45,493 bases of DNA from Salinivirgaceae bacterium (GCA_016342715.1 JAEINW010000017.1:1-45493); one strand, 5' to 3'. Shown: positions 1 to 9,565, numbered from the stretch's first letter. Notes: a model not told the origin generated them from the sequence alone. Numbers and translations are program-made.

Positions 1-1923
1 GCTAACTTCAATTGTTTTGTATCCAACAGATGAAAATACCAAGGTTTTATCTTTGCCTGTATTTTCTATACTAAATTTACCTTCAATGTTGGTTGTGGTT
101 CCATGCAGCGATTCTTTAAAATATACATTGACATTTGAGAGGGGTAGGCCTGAGATATCTTCGATAACAGCTCCATAGACTTCTCTGGCTAGTGTATCCC
201 GTAAACTATTTGTTTGTCTTTTTAAAATAATTTGTTTACCAATAATTTCATACGAAATATTATTTATTGAAAAAATATCATTTTGTGGATTATTTGTACA
301 GTATAAAGTAACACCCTCTTTAATTTTAGCTGATTTTACATCGCTATTAAAATCAATATATTTTGGGGTAAACTTCATGGGTTCAATTTGCTCTAGTTTT
401 TTAGCAAATGATGAAGTTGCAGCTGTATTTGAAACAACCGGTTTAAATCCAGGTTTTTCAATTTTGTCTTTTTTAGCTTTACCCATACCTGAGAAAAAGG
501 CTAGATAATCATTTCCATAATATTTATTTGCCACACGAATAATATCTTCTTTGGTAATTTTATTGATACGCTCCGGGTAGCTTCTTAATTGAAATATATC
601 ATGATTCATAGCAAAGGTTTCTCCCAAAAGCACTCCTCTGTATTTATTGGTTTCCATCGATTCTTGGTGCTGACGATATATTTCCTTTTTTACCGCATCT
701 ACTCTCCAGTCATCAAATTCACCTGTTTTAACAAGATTAATTTTATCAAGCAACAACTTTTCAGCATCTTCAAGGCTTTGACCTACAATTTTAGGCACAA
801 AAAAGGCTATACTTAAGCCGTAATCAAAATAAGGATACGAAAATAATTGAGCGGCTAATAATTCATTATTTAAGGCTAGTTGATCCATTAAGCCCGAACC
901 ATTTTCATTTGATAAAATGCCCCCTAAAACTTCAAGAGCCAAAGCATCTTCGTGCCCTTCGGGTACGGTAGCAAAACCTAACATTCCTATTTTTACAGGA
1001 GACATTTTAACTTCAACCAATTCTCTTCCAACGGGAGGAGTCTCTTTCCAGATTTTTCTTTCGGGAGTTTCTTTTTGTTCCCAAGATCCAAAAGCTTTTT
1101 CTATCAGAGGTTTTATTTGCTCGCTATTAAAATCACCAGATAAAACCAAAGCCATGTTGTTTGGAACATACCAGGTTTTATAAAATTCATGCATTTTTGT
1201 GAGCGAAGGGTTTTTCAAGTCATCGCTTGTTCCAATAATGGTTTGTTGTCCATAAGGGTGAACTTTGAAAAAGTTGTTTTGGAAAGCTTCCAACATGTTC
1301 ATGAAAAAATTGTCAGAATACATGTTTTTTTCTTCGTAAACGACTTCAAGTTCCGATTGAAATCCTCTAAAAACGGCATCTTGAATTCTATGGGCATATA
1401 ATTCTAGCCAAGGCTCAATTTGGTTTGAAGGAAATGTATTAAAAAAAACAGTACGATCGGGTGATGTATTTGCATTTAGCCCAGTACCTCCCATTTTTTT
1501 TACAACATTTGAGAATTCATTGGGAATAGCATACTTGTTTGCTTCAATAGATTGTTCGTTAATTTTCGTTTGAATTGCTTTGCGGGCTTCTTCATCAGTG
1601 GTTTTACCCAATTCATCATACAATTTAAAAATGGCATCGATATGAACTTTTTCTTTTTCCCAATCGGTAGTTCCTAATTGAGAGGTTCCTTTGAAAAGCA
1701 TATGTTCCATGTAATGGGCCATACCAGTTGCATCTGAAGGATCGTCTTTTCCTCCAGCTTTACATACCATGTATCCAAATACTTCGGCACGAGTTGGGTC
1801 TTGATTTAAAATAATGGTTAATCCATTATCTAGTTTGTATTGTTCTAAATGCTTTATTCCTTGTGCGTTGGAGAATAAAAATGCAGATAAAAATAACGTA
1901 AATAATAATAGTGTTTTTTTCAT
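1..1923 (-). CDS. M16 family zinc peptidase fused to TonB-receptor-like N-terminal domains (partial, runs off left edge)
   Basis: The frame is open without a stop from the ATG at 1921-1923 to the window edge (641 codons seen). A signal peptide (MKKTLLLFTLFLSAFLFSNA) is followed by an M16 peptidase with the inverted zinc motif HxxEH as H70-Y-M-E-H74 and a downstream Glu-rich helix (ELEVVYEEKNMY) that should give the third ligand. The M16_C-like lobe follows, to about residue 480, then the linker typical of two-domain M16 proteins (PKYIDFNSDV...NPQNDIFS). Exactly where the second M16 half should start, near residue 552, the sequence changes to the end of an STN domain (ISYEIIGKQIILKR) and a CarboxypepD_reg-like beta-sandwich (VYGAVIEDISGLPLSNVNVYF), as found at the N-terminus of SusC/FecA-type receptors. 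The peptidase part is secure; the fusion may be real or an assembly join. Probably periplasmic or outer-membrane associated. Confidence 0.85.
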   Translation of the reverse strand, partial: MKKTLLLFTLFLSAFLFSNAQGIKHLEQYKLDNGLTIILNQDPTRAEVFGYMVCKAGGKDDPSDATGMAHYMEHMLFKGTSQLGTTDWEKEKVHIDAIFKLYDELGKTTDEEARKAIQTKINEQSIEANKYAIPNEFSNVVKKMGGTGLNANTSPDRTVFFNTFPSNQIEPWLELYAHRIQDAVFRGFQSELEVVYEEKNMYSDNFFMNMLEAFQNNFFKVHPYGQQTIIGTSDDLKNPSLTKMHEFYKTWYVPNNMALVLSGDFNSEQIKPLIEKAFGSWEQKETPERKIWKETPPVGRELVEVKMSPVKIGMLGFATVPEGHEDALALEVLGGILSNENGSGLMDQLALNNELLAAQLFSYPYFDYGLSIAFFVPKIVGQSLEDAEKLLLDKINLVKTGEFDDWRVDAVKKEIYRQHQESMETNKYRGVLLGETFAMNHDIFQLRSYPERINKITKEDIIRVANKYYGNDYLAFFSGMGKAKKDKIEKPGFKPVVSNTAATSSFAKKLEQIEPMKFTPKYIDFNSDVKSAKIKEGVTLYCTNNPQNDIFSINNISYEIIGKQIILKRQTNSLRDTLAREVYGAVIEDISGLPLSNVNVYFKESLHGTTTNIEGKFSIENTGKDKTLVFSSVGYKTIEVS

Positions 1924-2020
1924 AATAAGTTTATATCTAATTTGATTTTCGGTTGATAAGACTGCAAGATTGTGTTTTAGTTACAAAACGATTAATATTT
2001 AAAATGATTGCAATGATATA

Positions 2021-2050
2021 AAAAAAGCCTGAAATGAATTCAGGCTTTAT
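2021..2050 (-). terminator. Rho-independent terminator of gcvP
   Basis: Read on the minus strand, AAAGCCTGAATTCATTTCAGGCTTTTTTT forms a stem (AAGCCTGAA with TTCAGGCTT) followed by a T-run, starting about 20 bases after the gcvP stop. It separates gcvP from the M16 gene downstream on the same strand. Confidence 0.85.
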
Positions 2051-2070
2051 ATTTTATTGTTAAGGCATTC

Positions 2071-4938
2071 TTAATCTTGATATTCTGAAATTGGAGCACA
2101 AGTACAAACTAAATTTCTGTCGCCATAGCCATCGTCAATTCTGGCAACTGTTGGCCAGAATTTATTATAGGTAATCCAATCAAGTGGATAGACAGCTCTT
2201 AGCCTGCTATATGAGTGATCCCAATTGTCATCTACTGCTTCAAGAGCTGTATGTGGAGCATTTTTTAGAAGGTTATCTTTTGCATCTAAATTTCCATTCT
2301 TAATTTCTTGAATTTCTTCCATAATGGATGCCATAGCTTCCACAAAGCGATCAATTTCTTCTTTGCTTTCACTTTCAGTTGGTTCAACCATTAATGTTTC
2401 ATGAACAGGAAATGATAAAGTAGGAGCATGGAATCCATAATCCATTAAACGTTTAGCAATATCAACCGTTTCAATTCCATATTCGTGGCGGAAGTGGCGG
2501 CAGTCAATAATCATTTCATGACCAACTCTGCCATTGGCTCCAGTATAAAGTATATTAAAATTTTCTTTTAATTCATGGGCTATGTAGTTGGCATTTAAAA
2601 TAGCCATCTTAGTCGACCATGCCAATCCATCGGCTCCTAGCATTTTAATGTAAGCATGTGTAATAGATAGCACAAAAGCACTTCCGTATGGTGCACCTGC
2701 AACGGCTTTGATTCCTTTATCACCACCTGTTTTAACTATTGGGTGTGTTGGTAAGAATGTAACTAAGTGTTTGGCAACTCCAATTGAGCCAACACCAGGA
2801 CCACCGCCACCATGAGGAATGGCAAATGTTTTATGTAAGTTTAAATGGCAAACATCGGCACCAATAAAACCAGGGCTAGTTAATCCAACCTGTCCATTCA
2901 TATTTGCTCCGTCCATATAAACTTGTCCACCATTTTCATGAATAATGTTCATCATCTCCATAATTTCAACCTCAAAAATACCGTGGGTTGAAGGATAGGT
3001 GATCATAAGTGAGTGGAGATTATCTTTATGTTCTTCCGCTTTTGCTTTTAAATCATTTATGTCAGTATTCCCTTTTTCATCGCAAGCAACTATAATAATA
3101 TTTTTCCCTGCCATAGCAGCACTTGCTGGATTTGTTCCATGAGCTGATGCTGGAATTAAAATGATATTTCTGTAATCTTCTCCTCTTGATCTGTGGTATT
3201 CGCTAATTACCATTAAACCAGCATATTCACCTGCAGCGCCTGAATTTGGTTGAAGAGACATTCCTGCAAAGCCCGTAATTTCAGCTAAATCGTTTTCAAG
3301 TTCTTCAATTAATATTTGGTATCCTTCGGCTTGTTCTTTTGGAACAAAAGGATGAATATTACCAAACTCTGACCAGCTTAAGGGAAGCATTGAAGTGGCA
3401 GAGTTTAATTTCATGGTACATGAACCTAGCGGAATCATTGAGTGTGTAAGTGAAATGTCTTTACGTTCCAACTTTTTTATGTAACGCATCATATCGGTTT
3501 CGGAGCGATATAAATTAAAAATTCGCTCTTCTAAAATAGGAGTGTTGCGCAAATACACTTCATCAAAATATACATTTTCTGTGTATTCTGAAATTTGAAT
3601 AGGTTTTTTACCACCTGATTGAGCAATAATTCTTATAATTTTATTTATATCTTTTATTGTAGTAGTTTCATCTAAACTAATTCCTATGGTTTTTTCATCA
3701 ATGTAGCGGAAATTAATTTCTTCGTCATAGCCCAAAGCTATTAGGTTGTTTGCGTTTGTGCAGGTTAATTTTACACGCAAAGTATCAAAGAAATTCTCAT
3801 TTTCTTGTTCGTTCGAGAGGCTTTCTAAACCTTTGTTTAATAAGCCAGTTAAGGCATGAATTTTATGAGCTATTGCTTTTAAACCTTCAGGACCATGATA
3901 AACTGCAAACATTCCAGCCATATTTGCTAAAAGAGCTTGTGCTGTGCAAATATTTGAGGTTGCTTTTTCACGTTTAATATGTTGTTCGCGAGTTTGTAAA
4001 GCCATTCTTAGTGCTTGATTTCCATTTCGGTCAACGGAAATACCAATGATTCTGCCAGGCATGCTTCTTTTTAATTTTTCAGTGGTGGCAAAATATCCAG
4101 CATGTGGGCCACCATATCCCATGGGTACTCCAAAACGTTGGGTAGTACCACAAACAATATCGGCTCCCCATTCTCCAGGAGGCACTATTATGGTTAAACT
4201 CATTAAATCGGCAATAACAGTTACCATTGAGTTATTTGCGTGCACTTTTTCAGTGAATCCTTTGTAATCTTCTATCGAACCATCGGAATTTGGATACTGA
4301 ATTATTGCACCAAAAACTTTATCGGTAAATTCAAATGTTTTATAATCGCCAATTTCAATTTTGATGCCCAATGGTTCGGCACGAGTATTTAGAACATCTA
4401 GCGTTTGTGGGAATATTTTTTCATCAACAAATAATATGTTGCCTTCATTTTTAACAAACGATTTGTCACGTTTGCTATACATCATAATAATTGCCTCGGC
4501 AGCTGCCGTTGATTCATCTAATAACGAACTATTTGCAATTCCCATTCCGGTTAAACTAGTAACCATTGTTTGGTAATTTAACAGTGCTTCGAGTCTGCCC
4601 TGCGAAATTTCTGCTTGATATGGGGTGTATGAAGTATACCAGCTTGGGTTTTCAAAAATATTTCTTAAAATAACCGAGGGAGTTATGGTATTGTAATATC
4701 CCATCCCAATATACGATTTGTACATTTTATTTTTTGATGCAATTTTTTTAATATGATTTAAATATTCATATTCAGTCATTGCATTTGAAATTTTTAATGA
4801 AGCTTTTAATCGGATGTTTGATGGAATGGTTTGATCAATCAACTCATCGATAGAAGAAACTTCTAACTTTGAAAGCATACTATCGATGTCTGTGTTGCGA
4901 GGCCCTATGTGGCGCGACAAGAAATTATTTGATGACAT
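2071..4938 (-). CDS. gcvP: Glycine dehydrogenase (aminomethyl-transferring), P protein
   Basis: This is the P protein of the glycine cleavage system: it decarboxylates glycine with PLP and passes the aminomethyl group to lipoylated H protein in the cytoplasm. The 955 residues match the usual single-chain length with two fused aminotransferase-fold halves. The start (FLSRHIGPRNTDIDSML) is typical of the family. The PLP lysine lies in HLNLHKTFAIPHGGGGPG (K703), followed by the glycine-rich loop. The C-terminus (LVCTCAPISEY) is also typical. The gene stands alone: gcvT and gcvH are not in the window, and its own terminator follows. No glycine riboswitch was recognised upstream. Confidence 0.98.
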   Translation of the reverse strand: MSSNNFLSRHIGPRNTDIDSMLSKLEVSSIDELIDQTIPSNIRLKASLKISNAMTEYEYLNHIKKIASKNKMYKSYIGMGYYNTITPSVILRNIFENPSWYTSYTPYQAEISQGRLEALLNYQTMVTSLTGMGIANSSLLDESTAAAEAIIMMYSKRDKSFVKNEGNILFVDEKIFPQTLDVLNTRAEPLGIKIEIGDYKTFEFTDKVFGAIIQYPNSDGSIEDYKGFTEKVHANNSMVTVIADLMSLTIIVPPGEWGADIVCGTTQRFGVPMGYGGPHAGYFATTEKLKRSMPGRIIGISVDRNGNQALRMALQTREQHIKREKATSNICTAQALLANMAGMFAVYHGPEGLKAIAHKIHALTGLLNKGLESLSNEQENENFFDTLRVKLTCTNANNLIALGYDEEINFRYIDEKTIGISLDETTTIKDINKIIRIIAQSGGKKPIQISEYTENVYFDEVYLRNTPILEERIFNLYRSETDMMRYIKKLERKDISLTHSMIPLGSCTMKLNSATSMLPLSWSEFGNIHPFVPKEQAEGYQILIEELENDLAEITGFAGMSLQPNSGAAGEYAGLMVISEYHRSRGEDYRNIILIPASAHGTNPASAAMAGKNIIIVACDEKGNTDINDLKAKAEEHKDNLHSLMITYPSTHGIFEVEIMEMMNIIHENGGQVYMDGANMNGQVGLTSPGFIGADVCHLNLHKTFAIPHGGGGPGVGSIGVAKHLVTFLPTHPIVKTGGDKGIKAVAGAPYGSAFVLSITHAYIKMLGADGLAWSTKMAILNANYIAHELKENFNILYTGANGRVGHEMIIDCRHFRHEYGIETVDIAKRLMDYGFHAPTLSFPVHETLMVEPTESESKEEIDRFVEAMASIMEEIQEIKNGNLDAKDNLLKNAPHTALEAVDDNWDHSYSRLRAVYPLDWITYNKFWPTVARIDDGYGDRNLVCTCAPISEYQD

Positions 4939-4979
4939 AGTTAATAATTTTATTTATTTGTGTCAGTATTAATTTGTTG

Positions 4980-4987
4980 CAAAAATA
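4980..4987 (-). promoter_or_regulatory. Possible -7 box for gcvP
   Basis: On the minus strand TATTTTTG fits the Bacteroidota sigma-ABfr -7 consensus TAnnTTTG, about 42 bases upstream of the gcvP ATG. A TTTTG lies further upstream, but with a spacer of about 25 bases, longer than usual, so the -33 box is doubtful. Confidence 0.3.
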
Positions 4988-5151
4988 AATGATTCTCTAA
5001 TGAATAGATGACCAAAACTTACAATTATTACATGTTAAAAAGCAAGACTAAAAAACATATTAAATAAAATGAGGAATAAATTGGTCAACCTTTTTTCATT
5101 ATCGATGGTTTATTTATTAGTTTTGAAAGATAATTTTATAAGTAAATAATA

Positions 5152-5808
5152 ATGAAAATTCTTAAAATATACATTCTTGCAGTTGTTAATATGCTTATTG
5201 TTAATAATTTACTAATTTCTCAAGAAACAACTATTTGCTTGCTTGATGGTAAAAAAGTTTTAGTTAATGATTATAAGATTGATAATCCAGCTGATGAAGA
5301 GGGAGTTTTGTTTTATAATAATGCAAAGGGAAAGCAAAAGAAGCAATATTTAGACAATGTATTTTCTATTGTTGAGAATGGTACAGAAAATATAATTTAC
5401 AAGCAAAACATTGAAATGGGTGACATTTTAACTCCCGAGCAAATGAAAATGTATGTTAAAGGTTTGAGCGATGCACTTGAGAATTATAAAGTACCCGATT
5501 GGGTGGTTGCAGGTGGCTTTGCATCCGGTTATTTAGGAGGAGTTCTTCCTCAGCCAACCTTAGAGCTTGAGGGTTCTGAAATGGGTCTACCCTTAGGAAT
5601 ATTAATACCTGTTGCTTATATAGGTGCTGTAGGCGCTGGTAATGCCGATGCGAATGCATTGAATAATTCATTTCCCGAATCTGTTCAAAACGAATACTAT
5701 TTGATGGGCGTTGAAAGTGGAGTGCAGAAAAAACGAATTAAAAAAAGCTTAATAGGTGGAATACTTGGTTTTACAATGGGAGTATTAACCTATGCGGTAA
5801 TAAATTAA
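5152..5808 (+). CDS. Hypothetical secreted/membrane protein
   Basis: Not recognised as a characterised family. The 218 residues start with a hydrophobic signal or anchor (ILKIYILAVVNMLIVNNLLIS). Next is a polar part of about 95 residues that looks beta-rich (TTICLLDGKKVLVNDYKI), then a helical stretch (TPEQMKMYVKGLSDALENY). Three Gly/Ala-rich hydrophobic segments follow, near 119-136, 146-163 and 199-217. The stretch LIGGILGFTMGVLTYAVIN at the extreme C-terminus is a convincing membrane helix preceded by KKRIKK. It probably sits in the inner membrane. It is monocistronic, divergent from gcvP and convergent with the MBL hydrolase. TAGTTTTG at 5118-5125 upstream could be a -7 box. Confidence 0.7.
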   Translation: MKILKIYILAVVNMLIVNNLLISQETTICLLDGKKVLVNDYKIDNPADEEGVLFYNNAKGKQKKQYLDNVFSIVENGTENIIYKQNIEMGDILTPEQMKMYVKGLSDALENYKVPDWVVAGGFASGYLGGVLPQPTLELEGSEMGLPLGILIPVAYIGAVGAGNADANALNNSFPESVQNEYYLMGVESGVQKKRIKKSLIGGILGFTMGVLTYAVIN

Positions 5809-5874
5809 AATAAACTGCAATAACTTATTTATTAAATTCCACAATGTGGGTTCATATTAACTTCGTTGAGCTCC

Positions 5875-5970
5875 TTGCAGTCGGTTCCCCGCAGCTTGCT
5901 GCGAGAAAACAAAAGTTCTACTATTTTGATACCTTGTCTGCTTGCAGTTAGGTAGTTCATTGCAGTCGAC
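5875..5970. repeat. Short repeats TTGCAGTYRG with a hairpin between convergent genes
   Basis: Three copies of TTGCAGT(C/T)(A/G) occur at 5875, 5942 and 5960. Between the first two lies a perfect hairpin CGCAGC-TT-GCTGCG at 5890-5903. The element sits between two convergent genes. It may be a REP-like element or a remnant; no T-run follows the hairpin, so it is not a standard terminator. Confidence 0.45.
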
Positions 5971-5972
5971 TC

Positions 5973-6707
5973 TTATTTTAAAAACGGATTGTTTCTTTTT
6001 TCTTCGCCAATAGTTGTTTCTGCTCCGTGTCCTGAAAATACTTTTGTTTCGTCAGGCAAAATAAGTAGTTTTTCTTTTATTCCAGAAATTAATAATTCAT
6101 GGTTGCCTCCGGGTAAATCGGTTCGGCCGATGCTTCCTTGAAAAAGAATATCGCCACAAAATAGCAAGCCCTCTTTTTCATTATAAAAAGCCAATCCACC
6201 CGCAGAATGACCGGGTACTAAAATTACTTTTAATTCGGTAGTTCCAAATTTAAAAATTTCACCATCGCTTAATAAAATTTCAGGTTTTGGAGCATCTGCT
6301 TCAATGTTTAAACCATAACCTTGGCAAGTTGATTTAAAATTATCAATCCATGGCAATTCTTTTTCGTGACAAGCTACTTTTACACCGTATTTATCGACCA
6401 AATAGCGTGAACCAAAAATATGGTCGAGGTGATTGTGTGTATTTAAAATGTGAGTGAATTTTAAATTGTGGTCTTTAAAAAAGGTATCGAGCTGTTCGTT
6501 TTCTTTCGGGAAAAAGTTACCTGCATCAATAACAATGCATTCATTGCTTTCATCGAAAAGAACATAAGTGTTTTCCTGAAAAGGACTAAAAACAAAGGTT
6601 TTGTATTGCATATTTGTTGAGTTTTTATCTGTTTTATATGAATGAATGCAATTTGAGAACAAAATTAAAGCGAAAAATGAAATTAATATTAAGCTCAAAT
6701 GCTTCAT
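5973..6707 (-). CDS. MBL-fold metallo-hydrolase (glyoxalase II-like), possibly lipid-anchored
   Basis: A metallo-beta-lactamase-fold hydrolase of the small glyoxalase II-like group. The zinc motif THNHLDH (HxHxDH) is followed by the downstream ligands in VPGHSAGG and CGDILF, and by FSGHGAETTIGEEK with the last His. Family members normally start close to QYKTFVFSPFQENTYVL, which would be the Met codon at 6609-6611. Here the frame continues upstream with MKHLSLILISFFALILFSNC, which looks like a lipoprotein signal, although Asn at -1 is unusual in a lipobox. I chose 6707; 6737 and 6611 are alternatives. Substrate unknown: thioesters, sulfur compounds or lactoylglutathione-like molecules are possible. 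Confidence 0.85.
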   Translation of the reverse strand: MKHLSLILISFFALILFSNCIHSYKTDKNSTNMQYKTFVFSPFQENTYVLFDESNECIVIDAGNFFPKENEQLDTFFKDHNLKFTHILNTHNHLDHIFGSRYLVDKYGVKVACHEKELPWIDNFKSTCQGYGLNIEADAPKPEILLSDGEIFKFGTTELKVILVPGHSAGGLAFYNEKEGLLFCGDILFQGSIGRTDLPGGNHELLISGIKEKLLILPDETKVFSGHGAETTIGEEKRNNPFLK

Positions 6708-6831
6708 TGATTTGATTTTTTCAAAATATATTGACACAAAAATAGTTTTTTATTAGCTATCTTAATTTCTAATTCCTAAAATTCTGAATTCTAATTTCAG
6801 AAACATACATTTGCATAAAAAAGAAGATAAC

Positions 6832-9327
6832 GTGATATTTCCAGAGAATTTTGAACATAAGATTGATTTTGTAAAAGTTAGAGAGCTTTTGAAAGAGCAT
6901 TGTTTGAGTGAAATTGGGCAAAGTTTGGTTGGCGATATGAAGTTTATGAATCGCTTTGATTCCATTAAGGCGCGACTTAATGAAACCAATGAATTTAAAT
7001 CAATTCTGAAAAGTCAGCAGGAATTTCCGGTAGAACATTATTTTGATTTGCGACCTGCTATTCATAAGATTCGACTTACAGGATCTTTTCTGGAAGTAAA
7101 AGAATTGTTTCAGTTGCGTAAGTCCATGCAAACGGTTAAATTAATTATTCTTTTTTTTAAAAAGGAAGATGCTGAGGCGAAATATCCAACATTAAAAGGA
7201 ATTTCAAAAAATGTGGTAGTTCACCCTTATGTTACCGATGGCATTGACAGAATTTTAAATTCTCATGGAAAAATAAAAGACAAAGCATCGCCAGAATTGG
7301 CAAAAATTAGAAGTGATTTAGCAGCAAAACAATCGTCAGTTTCAAAGCTTATTCATAGAATAATCCATCAGGCACAAAAAGATGGATGGGTAGATGCTGA
7401 CGTTTCACTGGTAATTCGCGATGGACGCTCGGTTATTCCAGTTCCTGCATCGTTTAAACGAAAAATTCCTGGCATCGTTCATGATGAATCGGCTACTGGA
7501 AAAACCTGTTATGTGGAACCCACACCAGTTGTTGAAATTAACAACGAGCTAAATGAATTGGAAGCCGAAGAGCGCCGCGAGATTGTGAAAATTCTAAAGG
7601 AATTTACCGATACCATTCGCCCCTATGCCGATGATTTGGAAGATGGCATTGTGTTCTTAGGAATTATGGATTTTATTCGTGCAAAAGCAAAATTCGCTTT
7701 ACGTATTAATGCATCACTTCCGATGCTAAAAAATGAACCGGAAGTAAATTGGCAAAATGCCATTCATCCTTTATTATTTTTAACATTTCAAGAAGAGGAA
7801 CGCCAAGTAGTACCCTTAACTTTGAAACTTGATGTTGAAAAACGAATATTACTAATTTCAGGACCCAATGCTGGTGGTAAATCGGTTTGTTTGAAAACGG
7901 TTGGTTTACTTCAATACATGTTGCAATGCGGCATGTTAATTCCGGTTGAAAAGAAAAGCGAAGCTGGAATTTTTTCCAATCTATTTATTGATATTGGCGA
8001 TGAACAAAGTATTGAAAACGATTTGAGTACCTATAGCTCACATCTGTTAAATATGAAGCATTTTACAAAAAACGCCAATGAAAAAACATTAGTATTAATC
8101 GATGAATTTGGAACAGGTACGGAACCTATGTTGGGTGGAGCCATTGCCGAGTCGGTTTTGAATAAATTAAATAATGATAAAGCTTTTGGCGTGATTACCA
8201 CACATTATACAAATCTAAAACATTTTGCATCGTCGCAAGAGGGAATTGTAAATGGAGCTATGTTGTACGATTCGCAAAAACTGGAGCCTTTATTTAAACT
8301 CGAAATAGGAAAGCCAGGTAGCAGTTTTGCTTTCGAAATTGCTTATAAAATTGGCTTACCACAAGATATTATTGATGATGCAAAATCGAAAGTAGGAGAG
8401 GATCATGTGAATTTTGACAAACATTTGAAAGAAATTTTGCGTGATAAAGCTTACTGGGAACGAAAACGACAAAACATTAGAAAGGTGGAACGCCGTCTGG
8501 AAGAGATGATGGAGAAGGAGAAGGTGGAACTGGAGCAAGCCAAAGAAATTAGAAAAGAAATTAAAGAAAAAGCACAAATCGAAGCTCATAAATTATTGGC
8601 TGATTCCAATAAATTAATTGAAAATACGGTTCGTAAAATTAAGGAATCGCAAGCAGATAAAGAAAAAACTAAAGAAGTTCGAAAAGAAGTTGATGTATTT
8701 AAGGATAAAATATCAAAAGTAGATAGTGCTGAAGAAGAAAGAATTAATCGCAAAATGCAAAAGATTCGCGAACGCGAAAACAGAGTAATTAAAAAGGACG
8801 ATAAGAAGGATGATTCAGCTCTGGTGGAAAAACCCAAAAAGTTGGTTCGCGAAAAGGAATTTACCATTGGAATGCCAGTGAAAATAATTGGGCAAAAGTC
8901 TATTGGCGAAATTATGGAACTTAGCCATAAAAATGCAGTAGTTGCTTTTGGTAATTTATTAACTACCATTGATATTAAGAAATTGGAACATCTTGATAAT
9001 AATGAGAAAAAGCAAGTATTAAGAGCTTCTTCGAGGACAGGAGCTTATACACAATCGTACGATTTAAATCAGCGCCGAATAAGATTTAAACCAGGACTTG
9101 ATGTTCGCGGCAAACGTGCCGAGGAAGCCATACAAATGGTTACTGAATTTATTGATGAAGCCATAATGCTTAATGTTTCAGAAGTTAAAATTTTACATGG
9201 CACCGGAAGCGGTATTTTACGCCAATTGATTCGCGAGTATTTATCAACCGTTGATGTGGTTGCTCGTTTTAAAGATGAAAAAATAGAATTTGGCGGAGCT
9301 GGAATTACAGTGGTGCAGATTGGGTAA
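6832..9327 (+). CDS. mutS2: Endonuclease MutS2 (Smr-domain MutS paralogue)
   Basis: MutS2 is a MutS-family ATPase without the mismatch-recognition domain. It acts in recombination suppression and, in some bacteria, in ribosome collision rescue. From the N-terminus: a MutS core/clamp region; an ABC-type ATPase with Walker A GPNAGGKS, the segment IDIGDEQSIENDLSTYSSH and Walker B LVLIDEFGTGTEP; a long charged coiled coil (about residues 520-680); a KOW-like stretch (GMPVKIIGQKSIGEIMEL); and a C-terminal Smr nuclease domain (LDVRGKRAEEAI, HGTGSGILRQ). I chose the GTG at 6832 because family members begin with (M/V)I(F/Y)PENFEHKIDF; an in-frame TTG lies at 6811. Length about 831 residues. A hairpin follows the stop. 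Confidence 0.95.
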   Translation: MIFPENFEHKIDFVKVRELLKEHCLSEIGQSLVGDMKFMNRFDSIKARLNETNEFKSILKSQQEFPVEHYFDLRPAIHKIRLTGSFLEVKELFQLRKSMQTVKLIILFFKKEDAEAKYPTLKGISKNVVVHPYVTDGIDRILNSHGKIKDKASPELAKIRSDLAAKQSSVSKLIHRIIHQAQKDGWVDADVSLVIRDGRSVIPVPASFKRKIPGIVHDESATGKTCYVEPTPVVEINNELNELEAEERREIVKILKEFTDTIRPYADDLEDGIVFLGIMDFIRAKAKFALRINASLPMLKNEPEVNWQNAIHPLLFLTFQEEERQVVPLTLKLDVEKRILLISGPNAGGKSVCLKTVGLLQYMLQCGMLIPVEKKSEAGIFSNLFIDIGDEQSIENDLSTYSSHLLNMKHFTKNANEKTLVLIDEFGTGTEPMLGGAIAESVLNKLNNDKAFGVITTHYTNLKHFASSQEGIVNGAMLYDSQKLEPLFKLEIGKPGSSFAFEIAYKIGLPQDIIDDAKSKVGEDHVNFDKHLKEILRDKAYWERKRQNIRKVERRLEEMMEKEKVELEQAKEIRKEIKEKAQIEAHKLLADSNKLIENTVRKIKESQADKEKTKEVRKEVDVFKDKISKVDSAEEERINRKMQKIRERENRVIKKDDKKDDSALVEKPKKLVREKEFTIGMPVKIIGQKSIGEIMELSHKNAVVAFGNLLTTIDIKKLEHLDNNEKKQVLRASSRTGAYTQSYDLNQRRIRFKPGLDVRGKRAEEAIQMVTEFIDEAIMLNVSEVKILHGTGSGILRQLIREYLSTVDVVARFKDEKIEFGGAGITVVQIG

Positions 9328-9342
9328 TATGCTAATATAACG

Positions 9343-9381
9343 CTGACAGAACTATTTCACAGGATAAAATAGTTCTATCAG
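9343..9381 (+). terminator. Hairpin after mutS2
   Basis: CTGACAGAACTATTT at 9343-9357 and AAATAGTTCTATCAG at 9367-9381 pair along 15 positions with one mismatch, about 15 bases after the mutS2 stop. The tail GGGTTAAAAAATT is A-rich rather than T-rich on the plus strand, so termination is likely but not certain. A second dyad (GATTGAGC ... GCTCAATT, about 9518-9555) lies before the end of the convergent manA. Confidence 0.55.
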
Positions 9382-9565
9382 GGTTAAAAAATTAAACCTA
9401 AGTTGAGCGATTTGAATAAAATGAAAGGCGCTATACTTAGAGTTAACCCCGACCTAGAAATTGTTGGTTTTCACAATTTGAGTGAAATGAAAAATTTGAA
9501 AACCTTACAATAACTCAGTCGATTGAGCAGAATAGCGATAGCTAATCGCTCAATTTGGGTTAAAA

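Noticed and set aside
4939-5151. Glycine riboswitch upstream of gcvP
   Set aside because: The leader is short and AT-rich with no conserved glycine-aptamer cores visible.
9421-9513. Small frame of 30 codons (MKGAILRVNPDLEIVGF...) between mutS2 and manA
   Set aside because: Short, no recognisable start context or family, and located between two hairpins; not enough to call a gene.
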